Assembly (NCBI GenBank): GCA_963575745.1
Contig: CAUYUJ010018901.1
Location: forward strand, 74,501-138,500
Reading direction: 5' to 3'
DNA length: 64,000 bases
Source: Prorocentrum cordatum
Taxonomy: Eukaryota > Sar > Dinophyceae > Prorocentrales > Prorocentraceae
Positions 1 through 9,166 of this stretch are shown here, piece by piece (within the stretch, counting starts at the first letter, position 1; each line of letters begins with the position of its first letter). Under the pieces are notes generated by a model. It was not told where the DNA came from and ran no database searches. It saw nothing but the letters and a program-made list of their open reading frames with translations. The translations under genes were made by a program, and so were the position numbers.

Positions 1-59
1 GCCAGCTCCACAAGCAGGTGGTCTCTAAAAATCTGTTCGTGCAAGCCCTTCTCGCCAAA

Positions 60-185
60 TCCCACCAGCCCTTTGGGCGTGAGTGGTTTAGAGAGCCCGC
101 TCTGTCCTCAACCCCCCTTCTTCCCCTTCGGGGAGGGGTTTACCCCTCCCCCTACCCCCTTCCCCTGGACCTGGACAGGGAGTCC
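60..185 (+). repeat. Dispersed C-rich repeat, copy 1
   Basis: This block starts with CCCACCAGCCC, passes through a pyrimidine-rich stretch with CCCCTTCGGGGAGGGG and ends with CTGGACCTGGAC. It recurs in the same order at 11030-11150 with scattered substitutions, so it is a dispersed repeat of about 120 bp. No coding role is seen. Confidence 0.75.
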
Positions 186-449
186 GGGGCGGTGTCGGGG
201 GGGTTCATTTCGACTCCTCGGAGGGCCAAAAAACGACGACCCTCACGAGGATTCTGGCCCCGACGGGGGGAGGGAGTTTGGCCCCTCTGCTCGTCTTTGA
301 AGCCAAAATCATTGATTTTACTACGGTTTTGGCCCCATTTTGGCGTCCTGAGGGGGTCGCGCTCGTCTTCCTTCATAGCAAAATCATTGATTTTACGAAG
401 GTTTTGAGCTGATTTTGTCTTTCTCAGGGCGCAGCTCTCATTTGCGCTT
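186..449. other. Non-coding, one internal duplication
   Basis: No gene is seen. The 17-mer AAAATCATTGATTTTAC occurs at 305-321 and again at 380-396, both followed by a GGTTTTG context, marking a roughly 75-bp tandem duplication. Confidence 0.5.
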
Positions 450-690
450 ATGAGGAGGTCGCAAGAGGCCCCAAGATGGCCCCAAGAGGCTCCCAGGAGG
501 CTCCCAAGAGGCCTCCAAGAGACCCCCCAGAGGCCCCCAAGCGGCCCCAAGAGGCCTCCAAGAGGCGCCCAAGAGGCTCCCAAGAGGCCTCAAGAGGCCC
601 CAAGAGGCCCCCAAGAGGCTCCCCAGAGGCCCCCAAGAGGCCCCCAAGAGGCCCCAAGAGGCTCCAAGAGGCCCCCAAGAGGCCCCACGA
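450..690 (+). repeat. Degenerate CCCAAGAGGCC minisatellite field
   Basis: Irregular 9-15 bp units of the type GAGGCCCCCAA follow one another with no fixed period. The open frames across it (Pro, Arg, Ala, Glu) exist only because the repeat lacks stops. The same repeat on the other strand fills 1.36-2.0, 22-25 and 32-33 kb. Confidence 0.85.
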
Positions 691-694
691 GGAG

Positions 695-1075
695 CCCGAA
701 CGACTCACACCAGGACGAGGGGCCCGAACGACTCACACCACGAAGAGCCCGAACGACTCACACCACAAGGAGGGGCCCGAACGACTCACACCAGGACGAG
801 GCGCCCGAACGACTCACACCACGAGGAGCCCGAACGACTCACACCAGGACGAGGGCCCCGAACGACTCACACCACGAGGAGCCCGAACGACTCACACCAG
901 GAGGAGGAGCCCGAACGACTCACACCAGGACGAAGGGCCCGAACAACTCACACCACGAGAAGCCCGAACGACTCACGCCAGGACGAAGAGCCCGAACGAC
1001 TCACACCACGACGAAGAGCCCGAACGACTCACACCAGGAAGAAGGGCCCGAACGACTCACACCAGGACGAGAGCC
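695..1075 (+). repeat. 24-27 bp tandem array, about 14 units
   Basis: Every unit contains CCCGAACGACTCACACC, followed by either AGGACGAGG or ACGAAGAG/ACGAGGAG, so two spacer types of slightly different length alternate. Units are well conserved compared with the neighbouring fields, which suggests recent amplification. Both long plus-strand frames through it are repeat translations. Confidence 0.9.
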
Positions 1076-1355
1076 CCGGAGATATGCGGGGGCAGGCGGA
1101 AACACGCCTGAAAAACACGACTGTCGGCATGCTTCGCAAGAGTTGCTGCTGTGAGATGGGCTGGTGGGGATACGCGAAGCGTAAAGAATTTTCGGGCCCC
1201 GGGCCTGCTCGCTCGGCCCCAGCGACAAGGGTCGCTGCGGCTCCACCCATTGACAGAGACAAAGAAAACCTGTACCAATCAGGCGGCGTCCCAGGAACGG
1301 TCTCAGGTTTTGTGGACCGGAGGGCGCATGTAGACGTACATGAAGGTTTCTGGGG
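1076..1355 (+). other. Unique stretch with a shared palindromic motif
   Basis: No gene is recognised. The segment GGGGATACGCGAAGCGT at 1167-1183, followed by AAAGAATTT, recurs at 12124-12150. It contains the small hairpin ACGC-GAA-GCGT. Both copies are preceded by a GATGGGCTGG/CATGGGCTG-like context, so this is a fragment of a dispersed repeat. Confidence 0.5.
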
Positions 1356-2050
1356 AAGCCTCTCAGAAGCCCGTTGGGGCCCTCTTGGGGGTCTCCTGAG
1401 GGGGCTTCCTGGGAACCTCGGGGGGCCTCTTGGAAGCCTCTTGGGGGGGCCTCGTGAGGCCCTTGGGGGCCTGCCGCGGGCGTCTTAGGGGCCTCTTTGG
1501 GCCTCTTGGGAGTCTCTTAGGGGCCTCTTGGGGGCCTCCTGGGGCGGGGGGGCTGGAAGGTTCAGTTGGGTGTCCCGTCTTGGGCCCCTCTTGGGGCCCT
1601 TCGGGGACGCGTTTGGGCCGTCTTGGGCGCCTCTTGGACTGTCCGGGGCCCCTCTGGGGCCGTCTTGGGGCTCTCTTGTGGGTTTCGTGGGCCGTCTCGG
1701 AGCGGTCCAATGGAGAGTCGGAGGTCGTAAAGGACGTTACGAAGGCCAAACAATCGAATATGGTAAAAATGTACGTTTTACGAGGGGAGCGGGGCTATTT
1801 TTGCTCCCGGGGCCGTCTGGGGGGATCTCTTGGAGGGGTCTTCGAGCGTCTTGGAGGCGTCTGGGGCGGTCTGGGGCGGTTCGAGACGCCTCTTGAGCCG
1901 CCGGAGACCGCTGGAGGTTGTCTTCAGGGTGGCTGTGGGCGGCCTGGGGCCGCCTGGACGGCCGTCTGGGCGCTCCTGGGGCCGACCTGGGGCCCGCCGG
2001 GGAGCGGGCTGGGCCCGACGTCTCCCCATTTGCGGTCGGGGCTGCGGCCC
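1356..2050 (+). repeat. Degenerate GGGCCTCTTGGG field
   Basis: Irregular units of GGGGCCTCTTGG and variants such as GGGCCGTCTTGG run to about 1700 and continue more loosely to 2050. At 1768-1790 it holds one copy of the TGTACGTTTTAC block that begins each 390-bp repeat unit at 21.8-23.0 kb. No gene is seen. Confidence 0.8.
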
Positions 2051-2054
2051 CGGT

Positions 2055-2055
2055 G

Positions 2056-2106
<51 letters not shown>

Positions 2107-2107
2107 G

Positions 2108-2154
<47 letters not shown>

Positions 2155-2170
2155 GTATGTGTGTGTATAG
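2055..2170. repeat. TA/TG microsatellite
   Basis: Alternating TA runs are broken by a TGTGTGTG stretch near 2095-2107 and again at 2150-2166. Confidence 0.95.
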
Positions 2171-2234
2171 GTACCTATACGACCACCCTTCGGGTGATAA
2201 GGAGGTTCGGGGGAGGGGAGGGACCAACGTCTCA

Positions 2235-2455
2235 GTCGATCGGCCTCACTATCGATCTTAGCATTGATATCACTATCGGTCTCGCTCGATCGATCTCACT
2301 CGATCGATCTCACAATCGATATCACTCGATCTATTTATTCGATCGATCTCACGATCGATATGACGATCGATCTCACAATCGATCTCACTATCGACCTCAC
2401 AATCTATTTCACATTCGGTCCCACTATCGATATCACATTCGATCCCACAATCAAC
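2235..2455 (+). repeat. ATCGATCTCAC array
   Basis: Units of 10-12 bp containing CGATCTCAC or CGATATCAC recur about 18 times and grade directly into the CAT array to the right. No gene is seen. Confidence 0.85.
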
Positions 2456-2516
2456 ATCATCATCATCATCATCGACATCACCGTCATCAACGTCATCAAC
2501 AATATCATCATCATCC

Positions 2517-2551
<35 letters not shown>

Positions 2552-3830
2552 GGGACACCGTCATCATCACCATCATCACCTCATCACCATCATCAACATC
2601 AGCATCATCGGGACATCATCATCGTCACCATCATCATCATCATCAACATCATCATCATCAACATCGGGACACCATCATTATCATCATCGGAACACCACCA
2701 TCATCATCATCTCCTCCTCATCATAATTAACAGCATCGTCATCATCATCATCGGGACACCATCGCCATCATCAGCAACATCATCATCAACATCATCATCG
2801 GGACACAATCATCATCGTTACCATCATCATCACCACCATCAACATCATCGGGACACCATGATCATCATCAACAGCCGCATCATCATCATCTGGCCATCAT
2901 CATCAAAATCATCATCATCCCATTATCATCCTGATCATCAACATTATCACTATCACCGAACACTATCATTATCACCATCATCATCAACGTCATCATCATC
3001 GGGACACCCTCATCATCATCATCATCACCATTATCATCATCAACAGCATGATAATCAACCGCATCACCACCACCATCATCATCATCGGGCCATTATCATC
3101 ATCATCGTCTTCATCATCATCAACTCACCATCAACATCATCAATATCATCAACATCATCATCATCGGGACACCTCCATCGTCATCCGCAACATTCACATC
3201 ATCAACATCATCACCATCGGGACGCCATCATCATCACCACCATGGCCATCATCATCATCACCAGCATCGGGACATCAGCATCGTCACCATCATCATCATC
3301 ATCATCATCATCAACCGCATCATCATCATCATCATCGGGACACCGTCATCATCATCATCACCATCATCGGAACACCACCATCATCATCATCATCACCATC
3401 ATCACGTCATCATTATCATCATCCTGAACAACATCATCAACATCATCATCATCAACGGGGCACCATCATCATCATCAGCAATATAATCATCAACATCATC
3501 ATCATCGGGACACCATCATCGTCACCATCATCATCACCACCATCGTCATCATCGGGTCACCATGATCATCAGCAACATCAGCATCATCATCGGGCCACCA
3601 CCATCAAAATCATCATCACATCATCATCCATCATCATCAACATCATCACCGTCATCGGGACACCATCATCGTCATCACCATCATCATCACCAACGTCATC
3701 AGCATCATCGGGACGCCATCATCATAACCACCATCATCATCACCACCATGGCCATCATCATCATCATCACCATCATCAACATCGTCATCATCATCATCAT
3801 CATCATCACCATCATCATCGGGACACAGAC
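2456..3830 (+). repeat. 1.4-kb interrupted CAT microsatellite
   Basis: CAT triplets run for about 1.4 kb and are interrupted more than 15 times by CGGGACACC or CGGGACATC. Near 3825-3880 the interruption itself becomes tandem (CGGGACACCGG). The frames read as poly-His, poly-Ser or poly-Ile and are not genes. Confidence 0.95.
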
Positions 3831-4045
3831 GGGACACCGGCGGGACACCGGCGGGACACCGCGCGGCACCGGTTGCCGGAAGGGGGACCTTTGGTCCGGC
3901 CGAGCCTCAGCCAGAGGCGGGACATTTCTCGCCCGCCCACGCAGCTCCGCCTCGCCCGCGCGCACGGCACGCACGAACATGAAACCGAAACCGATTTCCC
4001 GGCAGGGGGGTTCTCCGTTCCACTTCGATCTCACCCCCCAACCTC

Positions 4046-4050
<5 letters not shown>
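3831..4050. other. Non-coding spacer
   Basis: A GC-rich spacer lies between the CAT array and the TA tract. No gene or repeat partner was recognised. Confidence 0.4.
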
Positions 4051-4097
<47 letters not shown>

Positions 4098-4125
4098 ATA
4101 TATATGTATATATATACACACACAC
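4051..4125. repeat. TA microsatellite
   Basis: An uninterrupted TA tract is followed by TATTTATATT and a short CA run. Confidence 0.95.
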
Positions 4126-4455
4126 TGCTCCACTGAAGTAGTGGAGCACAGTCCACGCATACCAATCTGCATTCCGAAAGACCTTCGAAGAAAATGGTTG
4201 TGTAGGGGGGCGGAGGCCGTATTAATCGGGTTCCCACAAGGCCTTCTGGGAGCATGGGTTTGGGGCGTCTTGGGGGGCCTGTTGGGGCGTGCCGTCGTCG
4301 TCGTCGTCGTCGCGTTGCTACGACACATTCCCGAACCTGACCTTGGGAGGGCCTAACCTGGCGCAGCCCCGATTGGCAACAGACCCGACACGTTCCGTCC
4401 AAATTGAACGCCAGGTTCGCACGCGCCCAGCACGAAGGGACGGTAGCTGCGGTCG
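4126..4455. other. Flank beyond the YR element 3' end
   Basis: No gene is seen. A short CGT run (GTCGTCGTCGTCGTCG) lies near 4293-4312. The sequence next to 4456 is the presumed target flank of the YR retroelement. Confidence 0.4.
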
Positions 4456-4583
4456 GCACTGGCACCCCCACCCGAGAAGAGCATCAGAGCCGCCCATTTT
4501 CCGAATGCCAAATCGACGGGCGTGCCAGGCGCGGGGCGCCCCATCCCTCTCGGTGGAGGCTCCGGCCCCCGCGGCACGCAGCA
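4456..4583 (-). repeat. YR element terminal repeat B2
   Basis: Over about 115 bp this copy matches B1 (4717-4833) with only a handful of differences. In element sense it ends ...GGTGCCAGTGC, which is the presumed outer 3' end of the element. Confidence 0.8.
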
Positions 4584-4599
4584 GCGAAACCAAGCAGGG

Positions 4600-4716
4600 C
4601 GGGCGGGCGGACAGCGACAGCCGCGCGTCAGCGCTAGAGCCTAAATGGCCGCGGACGGTGCGAGTATGCCCGCCGCAGGTGCCCAAGTGCCACTCGCACT
4701 AAACATAATGCACTCG
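4600..4716 (-). repeat. YR element repeat A2
   Basis: In element sense it begins CGAGTGCATTATG and shares about 100 bp with A1 at 21640-21758. Across the matched core only a few bases differ. It lies between B1 and B2, as the second A copy does in split-direct-repeat elements. Confidence 0.85.
4634..4654 (-). other. DinoSL-like 21-mer inside repeat A2
   Basis: Read on the minus strand this matches the dinoflagellate spliced leader at 17 of 21 positions. The run GGCCATTTAGGCTC corresponds to the leader core with one change. The homologous site in A1 is at 21676-21696. Confidence 0.35.
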
Positions 4717-4833
4717 GCACTGGCACCCCCACCCGAGAAGAGCATCAGAGCCGCTCATTTTCCGAATGCCAAATCGACGGGCGTGCCGGGCGCGGGGCGC
4801 TCCATCCCTCTCGGTGGAGGCCCCGGCCCCCGA
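4717..4833 (-). repeat. YR element repeat B1
   Basis: First B copy, directly 3' of the recombinase frame and abutting A2. The recombinase frame runs into B1 and its stop lies inside it. Confidence 0.8.
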
Positions 4834-7800
4834 TCGCCCCCGCCGCCCGGCGCTTCCACGCAGCCCCTGAAGCAACGGGCGCATGCGACTCGGTGCTCAC
4901 CCGGGGCCATGCCGTGCGCAGCCAGCCCGAACCTCCAGCCACACCGCGTCACCCAGGCAGCCGCGGGCATGGAGGGCGGCCCGATGAGGACAGCGTGCAG
5001 GACGCCGGACTCGCGGTTGAGCACCTTCCCGACCGGGCTGCTCCTGCTGGCGCAGGTGGACGTCAGCTGCTCATCCGCCTCTCGGCGAATCACCGCATCC
5101 TGTAGTTCGCAGCGTAGCGACTGGCGCCCCAGCTCGGAACGCACCTCGCCGAGCACCATGTCGACGAGATCCTCCGGGGTCGGCCGGCCGCGGCGGAGCT
5201 CCCCGAGCTCGGATCGCAGGTCCGCGACCTGGCCCAGCACGGACTCGAGGTCGAGGCTGCTGCCGGCGCGCCTGGCCCACTCAGCGGCCGTGTCCAGCGA
5301 TGCCTCCCGCGCGTACCCCTGGACGGCGGACGAGCCCCAGCGCCCCAGGAGTTGAATTGCCCACAGGTCGACTCCGAGGCGTGCCAGGCCTTGCGCCCCA
5401 GTTGGGCGAAGGCTGTGGCCCCCGACGCGCTCGGAGCCGTCTGGCGGTGCCGCTGGGACGCCGAGGGAGCTGGCCCCGCGGTGGATGGTCGCTGTCATCG
5501 CCTCCTTGGAGACCACCACCCCAGCCTCCGTGGGAAAGAGAGGGAGGTCGCGGTCCGCGACGCCCTCCCGCCAGCGCGCGGGGAACATCCGCTGTGGCAG
5601 CAAGATCTGGTCCCAAATGGCATGTGCTGGGCACGACGGGCGTGGGGGCCGGCCGGGGGTGCACGAGCAGCCGTGCGTCCGCGCCACGCCCAGCGCTGCC
5701 ACGTCCGTCTTCGACGCCGGCAAATGCCATGTGACCACAGGGCGGTCGCCCCGCACGAACTCGATGAGGCACGCTCTGGCCGTGGAAAGCTCGATCTCTC
5801 GGGTCATCCACCACGACCCAGCCACTATGGCGTTCCTGGGGCCGACGGGCCCCCCCGCGTTCCAGGCGCCGTGGCCTCCTGGGAGGTCGCCCAAGCGCTC
5901 GAACGGAAGGGGGCGCGCCTTGACGGCGGGGCCCACGCCGCGCGAGCAGGACCGCAAGCCGTCCTTCGCAGCCCGCTCGAAATCGGCCTGCAAGGTGAAG
6001 CTGGCGCGCTCCGAGAGGACCCTGTACGCCGACGCGTAGGCCTCTGCGGCGCGGTAGCCCCCCTCCTTGAAGCTGGCGCACAGACGCGTCACCTTGGCTG
6101 GCGTCGGCGGCAGCGGGTCGTCGCCCCAAACGCGCAGGAGCGCCGCGACCGTGCGGCGGCGCGCCTCCGCCACCCCGCCCGACGATGCCGCGTAGACGTC
6201 GGCTGCGAGGCGGCGGAGCGCGCGGTCGCGCGCAGCAGGCGACTGGAGGTCGGGCGGCCGACCCCTCTGGCACGCTAACCTGCCAGGGGCGTCCCGGCGC
6301 AAGGGGGGGGGCCCGCCGCTGGCAACTTGCCCTTCACGCTGCTGCAGGCCGCCGCTGCCGCCGCTCGGGGCGGCCCCCCGCCGGGCGCTGCGCGACCGGC
6401 GCCGCGGCGCAGCTGCTGCCGGTGCCGCGCCGCGCGCCTCGGTTGATCCGCAAGGGGGCCGGACCCGGCCGAACGGCGTGAGGCCGACGTGCCGGACCAC
6501 GGCTGGGCGCCGCAGCCGCGGGCCCGGCCCGGCGGAGCGTCCAGGCCGGGCCAAGAGGGGGGCCGGACCCGGCGGAACGGCTCGAGGCCGACGTGCCGGG
6601 CCACGGCTGGATGCCTGAGCAAGCCAGCCGCGGGCCCGGCCTTTCGGAACGGCCATAAGAAGGCCGACGTGCCGGGCCAAGAGGGGGGCCGGACCCGGCG
6701 GAACGGCGCGAGGCCGACGTGCCGGGCCACGGCTGGATGCCGGAGCAACCCAGCCGCGGGCCTGGCCCAGCGGAACGGCCCAGGCCGACGTGCCGGGCCA
6801 AGAGGGGGGCCGAACCCGGCGGAACGGCTCGAGGCCGACGTGCCGGGCCACGGCTGGATGCCGGAGCAAGCCAGCCGCGGGCCCCAGCCCGGCGGAACGG
6901 CCAAGGAAGCCGACGTGCCAGGCCGAGAGGGGGCCGGACCCGGCGGAACGGCGCGAGGCCGACGTGCCGGGCCACGGCTGGACGCCGGCGCAAGCCAGCC
7001 GCGGGCCCGGCCCAGCGGAACGGCCACGGAGGCCGACGCGCCGGGCCAAGACGGGGGGCCGGACCCGGCGGAACGGCTCGAGGCCGACGTGCGGCCGGAC
7101 CCGGCGGATCGGCGCGAGGCCGACGTGCCGGGCCGCGGCTGGGTGCCGGAGCAAGCCAGCCGCGGGCCCGGCCCGGCGGAACGGCCAAGACGGAGGCCGA
7201 CGTGCCGGGCCAAGAAGAAGAGGGCCAGACCTGGGATCCCGACGCACCCCGAACACTAAGGCGGGCGCGTGCCAGCCCACTGTCGGCAGCATGCCGCGGG
7301 CCCGCGACAGGGTGGGCGGCGGGGCTCCACTGCTGGGAGATGCTGCGGCATTCGGGGACGACAACCCCCCCAGGGTACCCCCCCGTCCGCGAGCGGCGAG
7401 CGGCAAGATGGGCTCCCCGGGCGCCGCCAAGGGGGGCCGGCGGAGCTCCGGAATAAAAGTCAGACGGGCCAGAAACCGCAATTCTGAGCGCACAGCAGGG
7501 GCGCTCAGAATTCCAGGGCGGGCACCTGGCGGCCCGCCAGCGGCGCCGCAGCAATTCTGAGCGCACAGCAGGGGGCGCTCAGAGTTCCTGGACGGGCCCC
7601 CCGCGGCCCGCCAGCGGCGCCAGCAGCAATTCTGAGCGCGCAGCAGGGGGCGCTCAGAATTCCAGAGAGGGGCCCCCCGCGGCCCGCCAGCAGCGCCAGC
7701 GGCAATTCTGAGCGCACAGCAGGGGGCGCTCAGAATTCCCGGAAACGCCCCCGGCGGCCCGCCAGAGGCGCCAGCGGCAATTCTGAGCGCACAGCAGGGG

Positions 7801-7922
7801 GCGCTCAGAATTTCCGGAAATGCTCCAGGCGGCCCGCCAGCGGCGCCAGGCGGCCGGAGCGGCCCCAGACGGGGTTGCGGGGGAGCGCGGGATCTCTTTT
7901 CAGCCTCGTCTTCCAAACGCAC
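4755..7922 (-). CDS. Tyrosine recombinase of a YR retrotransposon
   Basis: This would integrate the circular DNA copy of the retroelement by strand exchange. In the 1055-codon frame the conserved part is roughly residues 550-890. A SAM-like N-terminal half (LRRLAADVYAASSGG, then the RAAEAYASAYR area) is followed by the catalytic core: Arg in MTREIEL, Lys in ASKTD, HSLRP with His near residue 836, GRW as the H/W position, and the nucleophile Tyr in QGYARE near residue 870. A CPAHA stretch lies between the Lys and His boxes. The core has no stop or frameshift, so it may be functional. Residues 1-540 are translations of two tandem repeats (6480-7240 and 7478-7830), so the true start is probably near 6.3 kb. 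The C-terminus reads into repeat B1. Cryptons carry a similar enzyme, but the split repeats favour a retroelement. Confidence 0.8.
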   Translation of the reverse strand: MRLEDEAEKRSRAPPQPRLGPLRPPGAAGGPPGAFPEILSAPCCALRIAAGASGGPPGAFPGILSAPCCALRIAAGAAGGPRGAPLWNSERPLLRAQNCCWRRWRAAGGPSRNSERPLLCAQNCCGAAGGPPGARPGILSAPAVRSELRFLARLTFIPELRRPPLAAPGEPILPLAARGRGGTLGGLSSPNAAASPSSGAPPPTLSRARGMLPTVGWHAPALVFGVRRDPRSGPLLLGPARRPPSWPFRRAGPAAGLLRHPAAARHVGLAPIRRVRPHVGLEPFRRVRPPVLARRVGLRGRSAGPGPRLACAGVQPWPGTSASRRSAGSGPLSAWHVGFLGRSAGLGPAAGLLRHPAVARHVGLEPFRRVRPPSWPGTSAWAVPLGQARGWVAPASSRGPARRPRAVPPGPAPLLARHVGLLMAVPKGRARGWLAQASSRGPARRPRAVPPGPAPLLARPGRSAGPGPRLRRPAVVRHVGLTPFGRVRPPCGSTEARGAAPAAAAPRRRSRSARRGAAPSGGSGGLQQREGQVASGGPPPLRRDAPGRLACQRGRPPDLQSPAARDRALRRLAADVYAASSGGVAEARRRTVAALLRVWGDDPLPPTPAKVTRLCASFKEGGYRAAEAYASAYRVLSERASFTLQADFERAAKDGLRSCSRGVGPAVKARPLPFERLGDLPGGHGAWNAGGPVGPRNAIVAGSWWMTREIELSTARACLIEFVRGDRPVVTWHLPASKTDVAALGVARTHGCSCTPGRPPRPSCPAHAIWDQILLPQRMFPARWREGVADRDLPLFPTEAGVVVSKEAMTATIHRGASSLGVPAAPPDGSERVGGHSLRPTGAQGLARLGVDLWAIQLLGRWGSSAVQGYAREASLDTAAEWARRAGSSLDLESVLGQVADLRSELGELRRGRPTPEDLVDMVLGEVRSELGRQSLRCELQDAVIRREADEQLTSTCASRSSPVGKVLNRESGVLHAVLIGPPSMPAAAWVTRCGWRFGLAAHGMAPGEHRVACARCFRGCVEAPGGGGDRGPGPPPRGMERPAPGTPVDLAFGK
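6480..7240. repeat. About 119-bp GC-rich tandem repeat
   Basis: About six higher-order units each hold two half-units with GGCCGACGTGCCGGGCCA, one ending CGGCTGGATGCC and the other AAGAGGGGGGCCGG. It is open in several frames on both strands, which extends the recombinase ORF artificially. Confidence 0.85.
7478..7830. repeat. Five tandem hairpin units, 72-76 bp
   Basis: Each unit carries AATTCTGAGCGC, a 9-10 base loop (ACAGCAGGGG type) and GCGCTCAGAATT. This is a perfect 12-bp inverted repeat in most units (starts near 7480, 7553, 7629, 7704, 7780). The spacer is GGCCCGCCAGCGGCGCCAG-like. One unit has a single arm change (GAGTT). Confidence 0.9.
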
Positions 7923-7924
7923 CC

Positions 7925-9133
7925 CTCGGTCTATATCAAAATCACGGCGCTCGCAAGCCCGGGGGCGCCCTCATCGCCACGAAGAATTCGTCAGTGGTGC
8001 CATTCTACTGGCGAAGCTTTTGACGACAAAACGCAATTCAAAAAATTAAACGTTTAATCGCAAAATGCTCGGTATAGCGTTGGACCAATCGCGGCTGACT
8101 GAACGCGAAAACGCGAGCGCCCGCGCGATGCTCCTCGCTGCAGACTGAAGCCCCGATGGGCACCACGATCACAGCGTTTGGCGCGAAAGGGCGCGGACCG
8201 AATTGCCTGCCAATCGCGACGTTGCGATGAGGAACCGCTGCGCCAAAGACAGCGGCAGCGGTGCTACATCGAACAAACACCTTGGAGCAAGTATCATTGC
8301 GACAGCGACATCAAAGGCGCCATTACGTTCAATGACACATTGGAGGTCGCGCAACCACGCGCGAACCCCACGCGGCACTACAGCGCGCAACCGCATGATG
8401 AACGCAAACTGCACAAGCCAACGCGATGCGCGTGCCTGCGCGCGCTAACCCACAACCAGTGGCTCGCACGTGCGCGCGCGCACGTTCGAGGGCGATGGCA
8501 TCGCCAGAAGTCGCGGCGCGATGGCAACTGGCTGTGCAAATTTGCAGGTCGCCAGGCGCACTTCTGAAAGTTCTTGGGGTCGCAAAACCATAATGAAAAC
8601 CGCGCCGCGCATCCAAAGCGACGCGATCACGCGAGTAGGGCCGCCCGCGCACGGCAAGGCGCGAACGCAAGCCCAAGCTGGAAAAAAAACAGCGAGGTAT
8701 GGAATCGGATTGCAACGGGCGCTGGTTTTCAGGGCGCGCTAAAAACGCATCGCGCGTCGAAGCGCGACCGCCAACAGTCAGCTATGAGGCTGGGCACCCT
8801 CGCTGGGAACGGTCAGAACTCAAGAGCAGCGGCCAGGAATTGATGGGCGCCTCGAACGGCGGCGACAACAAAAAAACACATCCTCTCGTCGCCGCGCGGC
8901 GCAAGAAGCGGCGCAGTCGACCGCGCACGTCCGCACCGCGCAGATTAGCGCAAGACGCGACGCACAACGAAGGGATTGAAAGCCCGCTCGCGCGCGCACG
9001 CGCGCACGCCGCAAAGGCGGGAGCGCGCCTCCGCGGGCCTGCGCGCGTTCCGAAGGGCCGACAGCGCGCGCCAGCGCAGCCTGCGCACTGGGCGTCGACC
9101 CACCGCGGAGACGACGTCGACGCAGAGGGTTCT
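7925..9133. other. Unassigned non-repetitive DNA
   Basis: The sequence is rich in GCGCG runs mixed with AAAA/TTTT patches, unlike the fields around it. It resembles 17.27-17.76 kb and 28.83-29.03 kb in texture. Plus-strand frames at 8178-8567 and minus-strand frames at 8329-8715 are open but show no recognisable domain. I cannot call a gene. Confidence 0.4.
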
Positions 9134-9166
9134 GTGGAGCCAGAATACTTGAGCCAGAATGGTCGG
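9134..9166 (-). other. Possible tandem DinoSL relics
   Basis: On the minus strand CCATTCTGGCTCAAG (9148-9162) matches the 15-base DinoSL core with one change, T to C. It is followed immediately by a weaker second copy, TATTCTGGCTCCAC (9134-9147). Tandem shortened leaders are the known signature of genes that returned from trans-spliced mRNA more than once. The downstream minus-strand sequence (8782-9133) is open but not recognisable as a gene. Confidence 0.45.

Noticed and set aside
450-1154. Two overlapping plus-strand frames (234 and 211 codons)
   Set aside because: Open only because the 24-27 bp repeat has no stops; length is set by the array.
2264-4136. Frames of 362-387 codons rich in His, Ser and Ile
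   Set aside because: They are translations of the CAT microsatellite and change to another homopolymer in each frame.
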